A program made the position numbers and the translations under genes. Positions 36,253 to 47,535 of a DNA stretch of 64,000 nt are shown piece by piece. Each line of letters begins with the position of its first letter. The first letter of the stretch is position 1. This stretch comes from Paraconiothyrium sp. Pb-2020 (Eukaryota; Ascomycota; Dothideomycetes; Pleosporales; Didymosphaeriaceae): NCBI GenBank assembly GCA_022419385.1, contig JAJUBI010000008.1:620001-684000 (forward strand). Reading direction: 5' to 3'. The notes below the pieces were generated by a model, which made no database searches, was not told where the DNA came from, and saw only the letters and a list, made by a program, of their open reading frames with translations.

Positions 36253-37869
36253 ATGAAGTACGCTATCTCGCCACTCGCTTTTGCCGTAGGCTCTTCAGCT
36301 TTGGCCATCCGCGGTCAAAGCCAGCAATGTGTTCAGCTCCAAGCTTCAGGCGGTGCCTCCGGTATCCTTGGCCAGCTGTCTGATGGACAGAACCGCGTCG
36401 GTGGTGGTCACAGTGCTGCTTGCTACTGCCTTGATGGGAATGGTGGATTCACGGACAGCAATGGCCGTGGCTGCATCCTCACTCCTCCCACAACCCAGTT
36501 CCAGTGCGATTCTGGCGCTAGTCCTACGAACGGCTTTGCTATTAATGGAGGATCCGTGACCTACAATGGAAGCTCTAAGTTCTACGCCTGCCCTGTCAAT
36601 GATAACGGCGAGTACAACGTCTATAGCCAGCCTGCCCCTGGCCAGGACAAGTGTGTCGAGATCACCTTAAATGCTGGCCAGTCTTGTGGTGGTGGCAATG
36701 GCGGAGGTGCTTCTTCATCTCCGTCACAACCAGCCCAGTCGCAGCCAGCTCAATCGCAGCCTCCCCAGCAGTCACAGCCACCGAAGACGTCTCAACCGCC
36801 TGCTTCTCAGCCCGGCTACTCGACCCCTCCGAAGGAATCGCAGCCACCAAAGCAGTCTCAACCTTCGCAGCCAGGATACTCAGCTCCTCCACAGCAGTCC
36901 CAGCCACCGAAGGAGTCTCAAACCCCTAAGTCTTCTCAGCCAGCTCCTTCTCAGCCCGGTTATTCTGTTCCACCCACGGAGTCGCAGCCTCCCGCTTCTC
37001 AGCCTCCCAAGGAATCTCAGCCCCCTGCATCTTCGAAGCCGACCGCCTCTCAGCCCGCTCAATCTCAATCCGCTCCCTCCCAGCCTGGATATTCGGTTCC
37101 TCAGCCGTCCCAACCCGCCTCCTCTAAGCCGGTGCCATCCCAGCCAGTTTCCTCGAAGCCCGCCCCGTCCCAGCCCGCCGCATCGCAGCCTGGTTACTCC
37201 GTTCCTCAGCAGTCCCAACCTACTCCCTCAAAGCCGGCTCCCTCTCAGCCTGCTCAGTCCCAGCCTGCCGCATCGCCACCAGGGTATTCAGTCCCCCCTC
37301 AGTCTCAGTCTACTCCCTCAAAGCCTGCTCCTTCCCAGCCTGCCCAATCTAGCCCCCCATCCAACGGTAGCGGCAATGGCACCGGCTGCCCCACAAACCT
37401 GAACGGCGAATATCAGTACCCCCACCTGATCGTACCCGTCTCCTCGTCCCAGCCATCCAACGCCCCTGGCACTTCATACAACGGCAAGGCCAACGGCGAC
37501 GTCTGCTCCCTGTTCAACTTCGATATTCCGCAGTCGTACTCTGGCCACAGCTGCTCTCTAGTCTTCCTGTTCCCTGAGCAAAAGGATCTCGAGACTTCCA
37601 GCTACACCGTCTCCGGCTCCGGCGGCCTTGAGTTCTCCAAGTGTGATACCAACGCGAGCCAGAAGACCTCTTGGGACAACAAGGGCACTTGCACGGCCGT
37701 CAAGACTGTTGACAACGTTGCTCCTGGTAACTCGTACACCATTGTGTCTGACTCCTGCGCTGCTGGCCAGACTGTTACCTACCAGATGTGCTCCACCGGA
37801 GGTCTATCCTTGGAGTACTTCCAGGACTACAATCCTAGCCCGATCGGCGCGTACGTTCGCGAATGCTAG
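36253..37869 (+). CDS. Secreted But2 C-terminal-domain protein with Ser-Gln-Pro repeats
   Basis: Extracellular, probably wall-associated protein of 538 residues, no intron. ATG 36253 starts a signal peptide (MKYAISPLAFAVGSSALAI); the frame is open further up without a signal. Residues about 22-150 form a Cys-containing N-terminal domain (ACYCLDGNGGF, GRGCILTPPTTQFQC, FYACPVNDNGEYNVY). Residues about 155-375 are a low-complexity Ser/Gln/Pro repeat. From 379 a But2 C-terminal domain follows (CPTNLNGEYQYPHLIVPVSS, ending GAYVREC). This arrangement is common in filamentous ascomycete surface proteins; But2 itself was named from a ubiquitin-like-protein interactor, which says little about function here. 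No GPI tail is present, so attachment would be non-covalent or by disulfides. Confidence 0.9.
   Translation: MKYAISPLAFAVGSSALAIRGQSQQCVQLQASGGASGILGQLSDGQNRVGGGHSAACYCLDGNGGFTDSNGRGCILTPPTTQFQCDSGASPTNGFAINGGSVTYNGSSKFYACPVNDNGEYNVYSQPAPGQDKCVEITLNAGQSCGGGNGGGASSSPSQPAQSQPAQSQPPQQSQPPKTSQPPASQPGYSTPPKESQPPKQSQPSQPGYSAPPQQSQPPKESQTPKSSQPAPSQPGYSVPPTESQPPASQPPKESQPPASSKPTASQPAQSQSAPSQPGYSVPQPSQPASSKPVPSQPVSSKPAPSQPAASQPGYSVPQQSQPTPSKPAPSQPAQSQPAASPPGYSVPPQSQSTPSKPAPSQPAQSSPPSNGSGNGTGCPTNLNGEYQYPHLIVPVSSSQPSNAPGTSYNGKANGDVCSLFNFDIPQSYSGHSCSLVFLFPEQKDLETSSYTVSGSGGLEFSKCDTNASQKTSWDNKGTCTAVKTVDNVAPGNSYTIVSDSCAAGQTVTYQMCSTGGLSLEYFQDYNPSPIGAYVREC
36715..37356 (+). repeat. Ser-Gln-Pro coding repeat
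   Basis: Degenerate in-frame repeats of SQP(A/P) units. The punctuating motif PGYS(V/T/A)P occurs six times, near 36811, 36869, 36956, 37084, 37190 and 37280, preceded by SQ or SP. The nucleotide sequence varies between units through synonymous changes. Confidence 0.85.
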
Positions 37870-39193
37870 ATGCAGCTCTGCGATTACGAAAAATCAAAGT
37901 TGTGATTCGACGCAATATCTAGAAGTCTTCGTTGAAGTTTGGCATGGTCTGATAGCGGATTGATTGAGATCTGCACTACCACTGCACGTTATCGAGTTTA
38001 GACTCTTTTATGATGATATGTCGCTCCTTATGACATATTCTTGGCACTATATAGAATAATGAAAAAAATGATATTATCAAGTTCCTCTGATATCGCTGAA
38101 ATTCATGCTGTACTGTGTATTGTGTGGATTGGACGGATGCCTTAGAGTTCTGTCAAGAAGCGCTTTTCATGCGAACACTTACGGGCAAGAGCAGGCTGGA
38201 GAGGTGCTTCAATCTGCTCCCGTTACTCTACTACTTCCAGCGCCTATGTGCTGCCACTATTCCGGAATGTTCGAGAAATGTTCGCTCAATCGGCTTGTCT
38301 GAGTACTATAGCGCTAGGACGATCTTATGCCTCGATTGAGCGAAGATTCAGAAGCGACTACATCATCCATTCGACCATCTTTTCCATTAAGGTGAGAGTG
38401 AAGATCAGGTGGGTTTTGAGACCTCGGCAGAGTCTAAATATAAACCCACTTGTCCCTACACCGCTCTGTAAGCTCCTGTGTTTCTCACGCACACCCTCAT
38501 CTCCATCCATTTCCCAGTAGGTAGTGGTGATGCCACGGTCAAGTTCACGCTAGATAATAGGATTGCCTGAGGAGCTAGGAGTAGATCGCCTAGAGCCAGG
38601 AAACGATCTCTTATGAATCAAGTAGAACGAATTTTGCTAAGGTTAACTGTGTCAGATAGTGGATGATCGATACCTCTATCCACCTCGGTGTGGGCGGAGA
38701 CCTTACTGATGTAAAGGGGCATCACTCACAAGCGCTGAATGTATAACGAGCGTTCTTCTTGCTCTGAATAGGATTAGTCTGCCTTTAATTCATCTGTTGC
38801 TTTTAACACTGATGCCCTTTTTTTCCTCCGATGTGTCTGGTGATTCGAGTGGCTGGGGCCATTAATGTATACTCAACACCAGGCGTGAATTAGCTTGTCG
38901 AATCAATTTTACTTTTCATATATTGCAAGTAGTAGAGATTTTAAGAGTAAGCAGCACTGAACTTGCTCTACCCTTATCGTTGAAGTGAAGGTAATAATCA
39001 TACGGAAGCTATGCTGGCAGCTTACTACTTACCGACAGACGTAGTGCCCTCTTACTATCGTACAGGCCTTCTATGACTACTAAGCAGTATTTGTTTACAG
39101 ACCTTGCAAACAGTCGCCGGGAAAGGCTCGAACTGGTCAGATAAATCTTGCCGCTTACATGAACTGCAGAGCCTTCCTCTAGCTGCCACGACT
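37870..39193. other. No supported gene
   Basis: A+T-richer than its surroundings, with frames below 95 codons. The right end is the leader of the first tandem paralogue. Nothing else recognised. Confidence 0.45.
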
Positions 39194-39886
39194 ATGGACG
39201 ACTCTATTGAGGTGTTCCTTGCGCGCACGGCACCTGAATGGGAAAATACGTGCGATTGGTTTGATCGTGAAGCGATTACATTTAGGACTTTGACACATCC
39301 ACAATCAAGAGATCTTGCTCGAGACAGCGACAACTTCACCCGACGTCTCCAACAGGGACAGCGTCAGGTGAAGAGGGCCGGAAACAGTCAAGAAGAAGAC
39401 AAGGTGATCACGAATTGGCTGGAAGACTCTGCGATAAAGGATTATGAAGGTGTAATTGAGCTGTACGAAGATATGGCTTTTTGGGAGATATGACCTTCAA
39501 TACTCAGCTGAACCTTCCATCCGATTGATCGTAACAGGACACATTCAAGGCGATGGAACACGACATGAATTCCGTGAGGAAGAAGAGCAAAAGATACGCC
39601 GTCGCAGAGGTAATTCGAATGACCAATATTCAAATTACAGCCCGTTAATTGGTCGATATAGGAAATGACAGATACCTTGACGAAGCTCACATACGAAATT
39701 GAGGCGAACCTCGAATTCCTTGAGTGGTGCAAGAAGAAGTTCTGTCAGAAATTATTTGACAAAGTCTACTACTTTCAGCAAGAGCACGAAGACATCGACT
39801 TTGACTATGAGATCCCGTTTCCGCGGGGCTATGAGCCTCCGCCTAAGGTAACCGCTGTGAGCTTGAAGGTGTCTGCCAGCAACTAA
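39194..39886 (+). CDS. Orphan-family protein, tandem paralogue A
   Basis: Unrecognised protein paired with the gene at 40364. Proposed exons 39194-39449, 39538-39609 and 39672-39886 (introns 88 and 62 bp, all GT-AG, phase 1) give 180 residues. Confidence is greatest for the last exon, whose C-terminus reads FDKVYYFQQEHEDIDFDYEI and PFPRGYEPPPKVTAV. The same block appears in paralogue B as YYFQQEHEEVDLGYE and FPRGYVTPPKVT. The three-exon layout and total length also match B. The N-terminal exon is charged and helical and matches B only weakly (VIELYEDMAFWE against ISEAYDTIVYRE); if that match is real, exon 1 would run past the donor used here and the copy might be damaged. No signal peptide, membrane segment or known domain. 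Confidence 0.5.
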
Positions 39887-40363
39887 TGACTCAGTCATGG
39901 AAGCTTAGTCCGGTGCGGAATCGGAAGGGCACTGCCGATGATCAGCAGACGACTTTCTACAGTACTGAGGAATGGTGGAATTAACCCCAAGCGAGTCTGG
40001 AGTGTTTGGAGTGTGGAGTCCCTCTGACCGTATAGGTACCATACCTGCTCGGACTCATCAGCAAGCTAGTCATACAGTATTCTCTTACTTTCAAGCAAGA
40101 GAAGGGCTGGAAGTAAGTCAGCTACCCATCAGCTTGCCTTTACTTCACGTGAAGTTGAAGACTGGCCCGACACGAGGACCCTCAATACATATATCATTTT
40201 TTTCCATGTACCTCTTCTTCCATACTCTTCCCCTCATCCGCATCCTTTTGATCGCTAGTGCCTAGTTTCTTTCTCCCGTATGGTCACTATGACAGCTGAA
40301 TACCTATTCACACACTGTAGCCATCCACTGACGGGTACCTAGATTATCAAGCTGCTCGTCAAG
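39887..40363. other. Spacer between tandem paralogues
   Basis: The 3' end of copy A and presumptive promoter of copy B. A 97-codon frame at 39972-40265 has no motif. Nothing else seen. Confidence 0.45.
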
Positions 40364-41040
40364 ATGACCGAAAACCACCATGAGACAGCGATGAGTCTAC
40401 AAGACTTACGTGACGAGCGTATATCTGCCGTGGAGAATCTTTGCCAAGGCCTCCTCCCAAGGGTGAACAGGCTGGAGCCTGCGAACCTCGAACTCACTAG
40501 GATCGTTTTCCTTGACGAGCTGCGAGAGTTGTCGGAAGGTTTTCACGACCGAATGAATACACGCAGCTTCGATGTTGTGGTCAAGCGGTACAAGCGGATT
40601 AGCGAGGCGTATGATACCATCGTATATCGGGAGGTGAGTGTGGTGATTCTCTCTCTACCTTGACAGATTACTGAACTTAGTAGGAGTCGCTTGACTGGGG
40701 CTTGCAGATCCTGATGCGCGCGAGGAACACGGTGCTCGGGGAGATGAGAATCGAGGCTGAGGACGAGGTTGGTTAGTATACCAGTACTGATTACTACGTC
40801 TGATTTTTTTAGCAGACTTTCGCCGATTGGAAAACACCCACTGATGGATTCGATGCCGCCTACGCCATGCTTCGTGAGGTCAAGGATGACATGCGCTGGC
40901 ACCTCTTTGACCACATCTACTACTTCCAACAAGAGCACGAAGAGGTCGACCTTGGTTACGAGATCACGTTCCCGCGTGGCTATGTCACCCCTCCTAAAGT
41001 GACCACGGTGGGCGCCATGAAGGTGTCTGCCCATGACTGA
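40364..41040 (+). CDS. Orphan-family protein, tandem paralogue B
   Basis: Unrecognised cytosolic-looking protein of about 184 residues. Exons 40364-40633, 40708-40767 and 40816-41040; introns of 74 and 48 bp with GTGAGT/GTTGGT donors and CAG acceptors. An acceptor three bases earlier (40812) would add one Gln. Exon 1 is a charged, helix-rich region (SLQDLRDERISAVENL, FHDRMNTRSFDVVVKRYKRI) that could form a coiled coil. Exon 3 carries the conserved C-terminal block shared with paralogue A (IYYFQQEHEEVDLGYEITF, then PRGYVTPPKVTTV, ending near VSA). I know no named domain with this signature. The two genes lie head-to-tail 477 bp apart and clearly arose by duplication. Confidence 0.62.
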
Positions 41041-41582
41041 TAGGTTGTGACAGTGCAGGACTACCATTGGGTCGTGATTTCATGACGTGGCTCGGGTATA
41101 CGGGGCAAAATGTCCACGGAAAGTGACTCGGTTCTCTAGGGCAATGCTCCCTCAAAAAACTGGACTTGAGTGGCTCTTTGTGGGAACCCAGACGCTATAG
41201 AATCAAAAGAGATGGAGGTAGCCCACCGTCATGATCAACTCCTTTGCTAGGAAACAGAACGAACATCATCCTCAACTGCATGTCTACCCCCACTCTTTGC
41301 ACTGTGATATGACTAACAACACGTATACATCTTGCTGGAATTCCATCTTTCTTAGTTCTAGAAACATTGCCAAATGAGCGATACGCATGCAAAGAAACGA
41401 AAAGTATTTATAAATATATTGACCTTGTCACGGCAAACAGTTCGCTCCGTCACTTCCCACCACATTACCGCTCCCTCCACGTCGACCCCTTATGCTCATG
41501 ACCTCTTCACCTCCACCCCCGATCCGTCCTGTTATTCCAATCCTTAACCCCCCCCCCCCCCCCCCCCCCCCCATATGCGCCT
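41041..41582. other. Intergenic, contains a poly-C tract
   Basis: Spacer between paralogue B and the small membrane-protein gene, which converge. It is C-rich toward the right end and includes the 25-base poly-C run. No gene seen. Confidence 0.5.
41548..41572 (+). repeat. Poly-C homopolymer
   Basis: Uninterrupted run of 25 C residues, unique in the window, just 3' of the small membrane-protein gene. Exact length is prone to sequencing error. Confidence 0.9.
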
Positions 41583-41795
41583 CTATCTCTTGAACCACCC
41601 CTTGAACTGTTGCCACTTCGGCTCCCTCTTCTTATTCGGATCCCTTGTCGCAAACGCAATGTACCAGCACAAGACGATCTCGAGGGAAATGCCGATGATA
41701 GCTAGGATCAGCGTGACGAGCGGGCGCGCATCTGCCTGCACGCTACGCAGCGCCTCCGGCGTGGTGATGGGCGCGAGGAACTCGAAGCGAGCCAT
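41583..41795 (-). CDS. Small single-pass membrane protein
   Basis: Single-exon frame of 70 residues from ATG 41795, not recognised. A soluble N-terminus of about 25 residues precedes one strong transmembrane helix (LVTLILAIIGISLEIVLCWY, about 26-46). A short, very basic and Trp-containing tail follows (DPNKKREPKWQQFKGWFKR). Size and layout resemble accessory subunits of ER or mitochondrial membrane complexes, but no family is assigned. The clean helix, sensible start and basic cytosol- or matrix-facing tail argue against chance. Confidence 0.55.
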   Translation of the reverse strand: MARFEFLAPITTPEALRSVQADARPLVTLILAIIGISLEIVLCWYIAFATRDPNKKREPKWQQFKGWFKR

Positions 41796-42804
41796 GGGTG
41801 CCAGCTTGGTTTATCGTTGATTGGAGGCTGAAAAGGTGTTCCTGGAATGCTGAAGGGCGAGTACGCTGGAGAATTATGGATTGTCGCGGTGGATGCGGAG
41901 TGCGGTGTGTAGGTAGCAATGACAGCCTGCTGCCCTAAAGAACGTATGCGCGTGCTCGTTGTATATTAAAAATCCACTATCAAAGCGGTATTTAGAATCG
42001 AAAGAATCACCAGGAGATGTGGTGTAGAGAGCGGGAGCGACAGCAGCGAAGGTCACGAACGCTCGCGGTCGGCAGCGGTACATCTAAAGCTTAGCCGAAA
42101 CCCCCCAGCGCTTACGCGCTGCCAAGTTGCAAACCGCAACTGTTTGAAGAGTGGCGTGACGCATCCCTTCCCAATCCCGCTGGAAGAAACATGTCTAGTG
42201 TGCAATTGGTCTTAGTCCAAAAATGCGTGAAATCATGGCAGGCCAGAGGTCGAGTGTTTCATACGGAGGTGCTGCGAGACACGCTTGCGCGAGGCTTACG
42301 AGGGTGGCGTGCAGGAGGCTACTACGACACAGTGAGGGTTTCAAGTGCGTCCACTCCGATAAGAGGAAACAGCACGTATTTTCGTCAGCGTGGAAACGAG
42401 CAAAAGGACAGAATCCATTGATCCTGCATTTGCAGCAGCCTCAAGAAAGAATCACGAGATTGTACGGCTAATGACCCCGTGGTTGTTCAGAGATAGTTGT
42501 ATTCTACACATACAACGCATCTCTTGCTGATCGGTTATGATACAACATTATCTTCCATCTGGAAGTGGAGTCGCAGAACGCCCTGCCACCCACGTCTAAC
42601 AGACCGCCAGGTGCCAGATGAGCAGAAATATGCAGTCAAGAGGCCAATACAGAAACAGCGTATATCAACAAGGCGGCCTCCCAACGCCAGACTGTTGAGC
42701 CCAAATCAAAAGAAGCAGAGACCTTTAGCTATTCACACACCATTTTTGAACCTACAGGGAAATCCGTACAATCGTCGTTGTTACACTGGCCTCGAGAGTG
42801 CCGC
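41796..42804. other. No supported gene
   Basis: Upstream of the small membrane-protein gene and downstream of DNM1. Frames reach 115 codons (42497-42844) but overlap the DNM1 3' end and have no motif. Confidence 0.45.
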
Positions 42805-45429
42805 TTACAGTACCTCGCCCACGATCTTCGCTGCCTCCTTGTAAGTCTTGAGCAGCTTCTCGCACTTCTCGCGCTCGGCCTTGATGGTGTCGTCTTCGTA
42901 AAGAAGCTCCTGGAAGAGGTCCTCCTTATATAACTCGCTGACCAGCCTGTTCTGGACGACATCTTTGGAGTGGTTAACAAGCAGATGCATAACAGCCTTG
43001 GGTACTTGGTCGGCGACCGTTTCGCGGACGATGTTGAAGTATGAGGAGATAAGGCGGCGGATAAGCTCAGTCTCTAGGGCCTCCCGTTCAGTCATGGCAG
43101 GCGCAGCTTCAGCATCCGCGGGCTGCATCGGTTAGCATTGATCGTAGATAAGAGAATACGGAATGACTTACGAAGCCACCATCAAAGGTGTCCTTCACCG
43201 GGCTCATCACATCGTCATCGTCGGGCACCATCTCTAGAACATGGGCTGGTTGCCTTGTGTCACCTCGCCGGAAACTTTGAGCAATGCTAGGCTCAATGTT
43301 CTGGCTGACGTGTCGGCTTCCGGGTCTGCTATCCAACGCTGGGTTGGGTTGTGGTACACCATCTTTGCCGAAAAAGTAATTTAGGAAGCTGTCGCGTGCC
43401 GATCCGGAAACCCCCAGCGGAGGAGGTGAGCGTGCCCGACTGTTGTTGAGAGCACTTGATACGCTGTTGTGTGATCCGTTTAACAAGCGTCCTACTGCCG
43501 GCGACATGCTGCGGCTCGTTTGATTTTGGTGTTTCCGTAGTGGAAGGACTTTCTCGGTCGCAACCTCTCCCTCCTTTTCACCTTCAGCTATTTCGCCGTT
43601 CGTGCCATTGTTCAGCTCCTTCAACCTTCGTCGTTCCCGCTTCTTCCTCTCAGCTTCAAGAGCAAGCTTCTTCTCGCGCTGTTCCTTGTCGTTGATGACG
43701 GATGACATGGCAGCCGCTGCGCCAAGGAAGTTGGGATGGTTGGTGTTGATGTATGCACGCTGGATATCAATCAGCGATCCTACATATGATGAGCAGGGAC
43801 CGAGCCGTTCTCGCAATAGGTCGGAAACCACTTCGATGAGTTTGCCTTGTAACCGGGGGTATCTGGTCAACTCAGTTGAGCCGCAAGTGTGGCATATCTT
43901 GATAAGCTCCTCATAGACAAGCTCGACACAACGTTGACTCGGAATCTCTAGAAGCTTGATTTGAGGCTTCACAAGCAGGTCGAACGCCAATTCCGGGACA
44001 AACAGACTGGGTCGCGGGCCAGTGGAGTTTCGGATGGCTGTTCGAATGTCCAACACGGAGAGATTTTGCGTGGGGTCTACCTGTTCCAAGGAATTCCCAA
44101 AGACCGAGTTGAAGATGTAGTAAATCCTAGCACCACCACACAGTTCTTTAGTCGAGATCTCCGCAGAAGTACCGTCTATCGATGCGATGAAGGATGAAGC
44201 GAAGCGCGTCATAAGTTGCAGGATAAGCGAGCCGCGATGTTCCTTTCCGGTGAATGCTGCGTCGCCGTAACTCGCAAGTTCTTGTTGGGTTTGGCCCATC
44301 AACGTGTTCAAGCGAGCCTTGATGTCCGGTAGACGTTCTCGAATATGAGACATGAGGGTCTGATTGAGGCTCTTTGCGAGAAATTGGGTTCCGCACCGGT
44401 TGGCCATATTTCTGTAGGCAGGATGATGCCTGAAAAAGTCGCGCTCAGCCTCAAGAGCATCCGCGAGCGATTTCCCGCTCTGGATGTCCTGCTGCGAACG
44501 GTTGACGATTCCAATGAAACCGAGCTTGAGCGGATATACGCGACCAGAAAGAATATCCAAAGCATTGGTCCCGTGGTCCATCAAGTCGAGTTTCGTGAGA
44601 ACACCAATGGTCCTCTTGCCCATGGGGTCTACATGCCTGGCGAGCTTTAGGGCTTCCGAATTGACAAGATCAACGTTTGCGGGCGAAACAGCTAGAATGA
44701 CACTGTTGGGCTTCGCGATATATTCGGTAATGAGATTGCGTGTCTGCTTCTCGATGTCTGTAGGCTGGTCGCCAATCGGTACCTGCAGCTGTTAGCTCCG
44801 CTTAGGGTGAAGAGACTCCTCAGTATACCTTTGTTAGTCCGGGCAAGTCGACCAACGTCAAGCTGAGAACGTGCGGCGAGTAGATCTTAAGATTGATGGG
44901 TTGTCGGTTGATGCCTTTGTTGTTACCTGCTATTCTTGCCGTTTCCGCCTCGATCTCGCGCTTAACCTCGGCGAAATCGTAGAACCTCCGCCCCGGATGA
45001 TGGAGGAACTCGCCCCATTCCTGCTGTCCTGCGACGCTGGCCGGTGTATGAGGGACATGTATCTCATCATGGGCAGGCTTATCCTCGCGGTCGCTCGGGA
45101 GATTGATTAGTTGTAAGATCAAAGGTCGCCGTGTAACGATGCCGCTTCCTCGAGGCAGGAAGTCTCTACCGACAATGTTCTCGAGAACCGACGACTTTCC
45201 AGATGACTGCGATCCTACGACGACCTGGGCAAGTCAGTCAGAAAGTCCGGCATACGGATAGGCGCAAAAGCAGAATGACTTCCAGCGCTTCATTCCGCTA
45301 TGCGCGCCGCCAGGGGTGGGGCAAACATACAATCTGAGGCAAATCGAGGGAGTCATTGCCGATGGTGTTGAAGACGAGGTCTTGAAGGCGGTTGACGACG
45401 TTGAGCAACTCCTCACCTAGCGACGCCAT
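42805..45429 (-). CDS. DNM1: Dynamin-related GTPase Dnm1
   Basis: Mechanochemical GTPase that assembles on mitochondria and peroxisomes and drives fission. Four exons (45331-45429, 44829-45224, 43172-44782, 42805-43122) with introns of 106, 46 and 49 bp give 807 residues, the normal length. G1 is GSQSSGKSS (37-45), G3 DLPG (159-162) and G4 TKLD (228-231). The middle/stalk domain runs to about 530. A variable insert B region, rich in Ser, Asn and Arg/Lys (about 545-690), is the adapter-binding part. The GTPase effector domain is the last exon (about 703-807). All intron phases are 0 and each splice joins conserved sequence. No PH or Pro-rich domain, as expected for Dnm1 rather than endocytic dynamin; Vps1, the close relative, lacks such an Asn/Ser-rich insert. 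Confidence 0.96.
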
Positions 45430-46651
45430 GGCGCTGCGAGACGTGTCGAGAAGTTGACCTTTGGCCGAGCTTGCTTAAACAGATAAACAAGAGGCACAAA
45501 TGCCACAATTAAGCGTACTGCTGCCGAAGCAAAGCGCAAACAATAGTCTGGATGGGTCGTCGGATGGGGGTCGAGGAGATGCGTGCGTGACCGCGTAGAA
45601 TGGGCGCAGGCGTGAAGTCCTCCTGCGAGTGCAATGCGTTCGTCGTCATGCGAACCAACGACCAAGGTTTGGCGATTAGCTTCGCGGTCACGTGCAGCAC
45701 CTGAGACCCCACACTGTACTGGCTCCTTAATCTCCTGCTTTACGTCTGACATCGGTGCATAAAGGAGACCCCATATCTGTCTAGACGCAGGCCCGCGCTC
45801 GTCAACAGCGCCAAAAAATCATGTTCAACAGCACCACACGCTTCGTTTTCGTCTCGGCGAGCAATAGGCAACGAGCAGGGGCATGCGAATGGCCACTATT
45901 CTTGTGCGGATGACCTCGCCGTCACCATCCACTGGGTCTTGAATCAGCTGAAGGCAGCCTTCTGCAGCCTGCGCACCTACTGAAAGGCCGGTGTGAGGTA
46001 TGCATTTTTGATCACGGTAACCACTGTTCTTCGCCCCAAGACCATTACATTGTATCCACTCCAGACAACTTGTGAAGTGTTACCCTGCGATCTACACACA
46101 GGATCCTCTTGCAAGTCACAACAACTCTGGGGCTACTTCGATAAGTGCGCTTTTTGAGGAATTTTTCAATACCAATAGATGGGAGAGTTGACCAACGAGC
46201 TCTCATATTCTTTCAAGAGAAGGAACAACGTTGAAGCTTAGCCAGGAATGTGGTGTAGGATCACATGCTATGAAAATGGGTGCCAGAGTTGCACCTTACT
46301 CATTATTGATGTACTTGAATTACTAACGTAGCTGTCGAACTCTGTCAAACGTACGTGAAGTGCACTGCATTACCCGAAACTCCTTATCGGTAGAATCTAA
46401 GCGTACAATGCAAGTTCCCCTACGTGGACCGGCTTGAGAAATGCGCTCTTGAACTGCGTGAGGGTCACGAAATGGAAATGAGCATGTAGATTGGAACGTT
46501 ACAACCGCCGGGTCTATACTGTACATAGAGTACACAGATACAAGAGTGATATCTCGCATTATGACTTTCCGCAACTTCACTTTTGCTGTCCTCGCTATCC
46601 GCCCCTGTATGTACCAAAAGCCATGTCGTACAAAAGAAAATGGATGCGCGC
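45430..46651. other. Intergenic between DNM1 start and ATP synthase e stop
   Basis: Presumptive promoter of DNM1 near 45430-45800, then A+T-richer spacer. Frames stay below 112 codons and have no motif. Confidence 0.5.
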
Positions 46652-47139
46652 TTATTTCTCGTCCGTGATACCGAGGAGAGCGTTCAAGTCAGCGTTAGGG
46701 TCCTTGGGGTCTACTTTCGCTATGTACGTGTTAGTACTGTAGCTTTGCTTGATCGAAAGCACTCCGGATAAAGGCGACATGAGAAGTCCGCGGGTCGGGA
46801 GCGTCGGCAACGTACCTGCGCTGGAAGATGAAGATGCCTTGGGCTGTTCTGATGGATGTGTCTTAGCCCACTCAGCCTTTGCCTGCTGGATCAATGACTC
46901 GTGGTGTTCCCATTCCCTTTGCTTAGCCTGCAATCGCTCACGCGACGATATCGAGACCTGGTTGTAGAGACCGTAGAAGACGCCGGTGGCCAGGGCGCCC
47001 CATCGGAGAACCTGCGCTCATCGGATTAGCGACCATCTCCGCATTCAGAGGGCTTATCGGAGCATCCGCAAGTTTTGTATAGTGCATTGGGAGCTGCGGC
47101 GAGGCGTGGACGTACGTTAACCCCCACGGAAGTAGACAT
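46652..47139 (-). CDS. ATP21: Mitochondrial ATP synthase subunit e
   Basis: Small inner-membrane subunit of F1Fo-ATP synthase, needed for dimer formation and cristae shape. Three exons (47116-47139, 46816-47011, 46652-46719), introns 104 and 96 bp, give 95 residues; yeast Tim11/Atp21 has 96. The first exon encodes MSTSVGVN. The membrane segment follows (VLRWGALATGVFYGLYNQ) and contains GVFYG, the GxxxG dimerisation motif. A charged helix (REWEHHESLIQQAKAEW) faces the intermembrane space, and a Ser linker leads to the conserved-looking C-terminal VDPKDPNADLNALLGI. The 3' splice restores the frame in phase 1. Divergent from the dynein gene. Confidence 0.93.
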
Positions 47140-47535
47140 CGTGATTGTCGCTACTGAATCGTCGAGGAGGCAGGTGCGCGTCGTGCGTGTCCAATGGCAG
47201 AGCAAGCGAACGAGAGACGGGTGTCGATGGCGTCCCTGGGGTCGCGAGAGTCACGGGCGCTTGGCTGGCGGGGAGGTTGGGTTGCAGCTGGGGAGTGAGG
47301 TTCTTCGACTAGAATCTTGCGCGAGGCAAGCACGGGTCTCCCCGAGGAAGGTCCGACCGTCCCTGCTTGGCGCGTTTCTGGCCGCAACCCCCCAACGAAT
47401 GTTTACCCCCTCGAAGTACAGTCTTGCTACCCCACGTTAGAGAGGATCGGTTGAGCTCTTGCTGTCGGGCATTCCGAAAGTCTACTGCTCTAGTGATACC
47501 CGCTAGAGGGCGCAAAACTCCATTCAATCCACACC
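47140..47535. promoter_or_regulatory. Bidirectional promoter, ATP synthase e / dynein intermediate chain
   Basis: Starts of two divergent genes lie 396 bp apart, so both must be driven from this interval. It is G+C-rich. No element was assigned. Confidence 0.55.
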
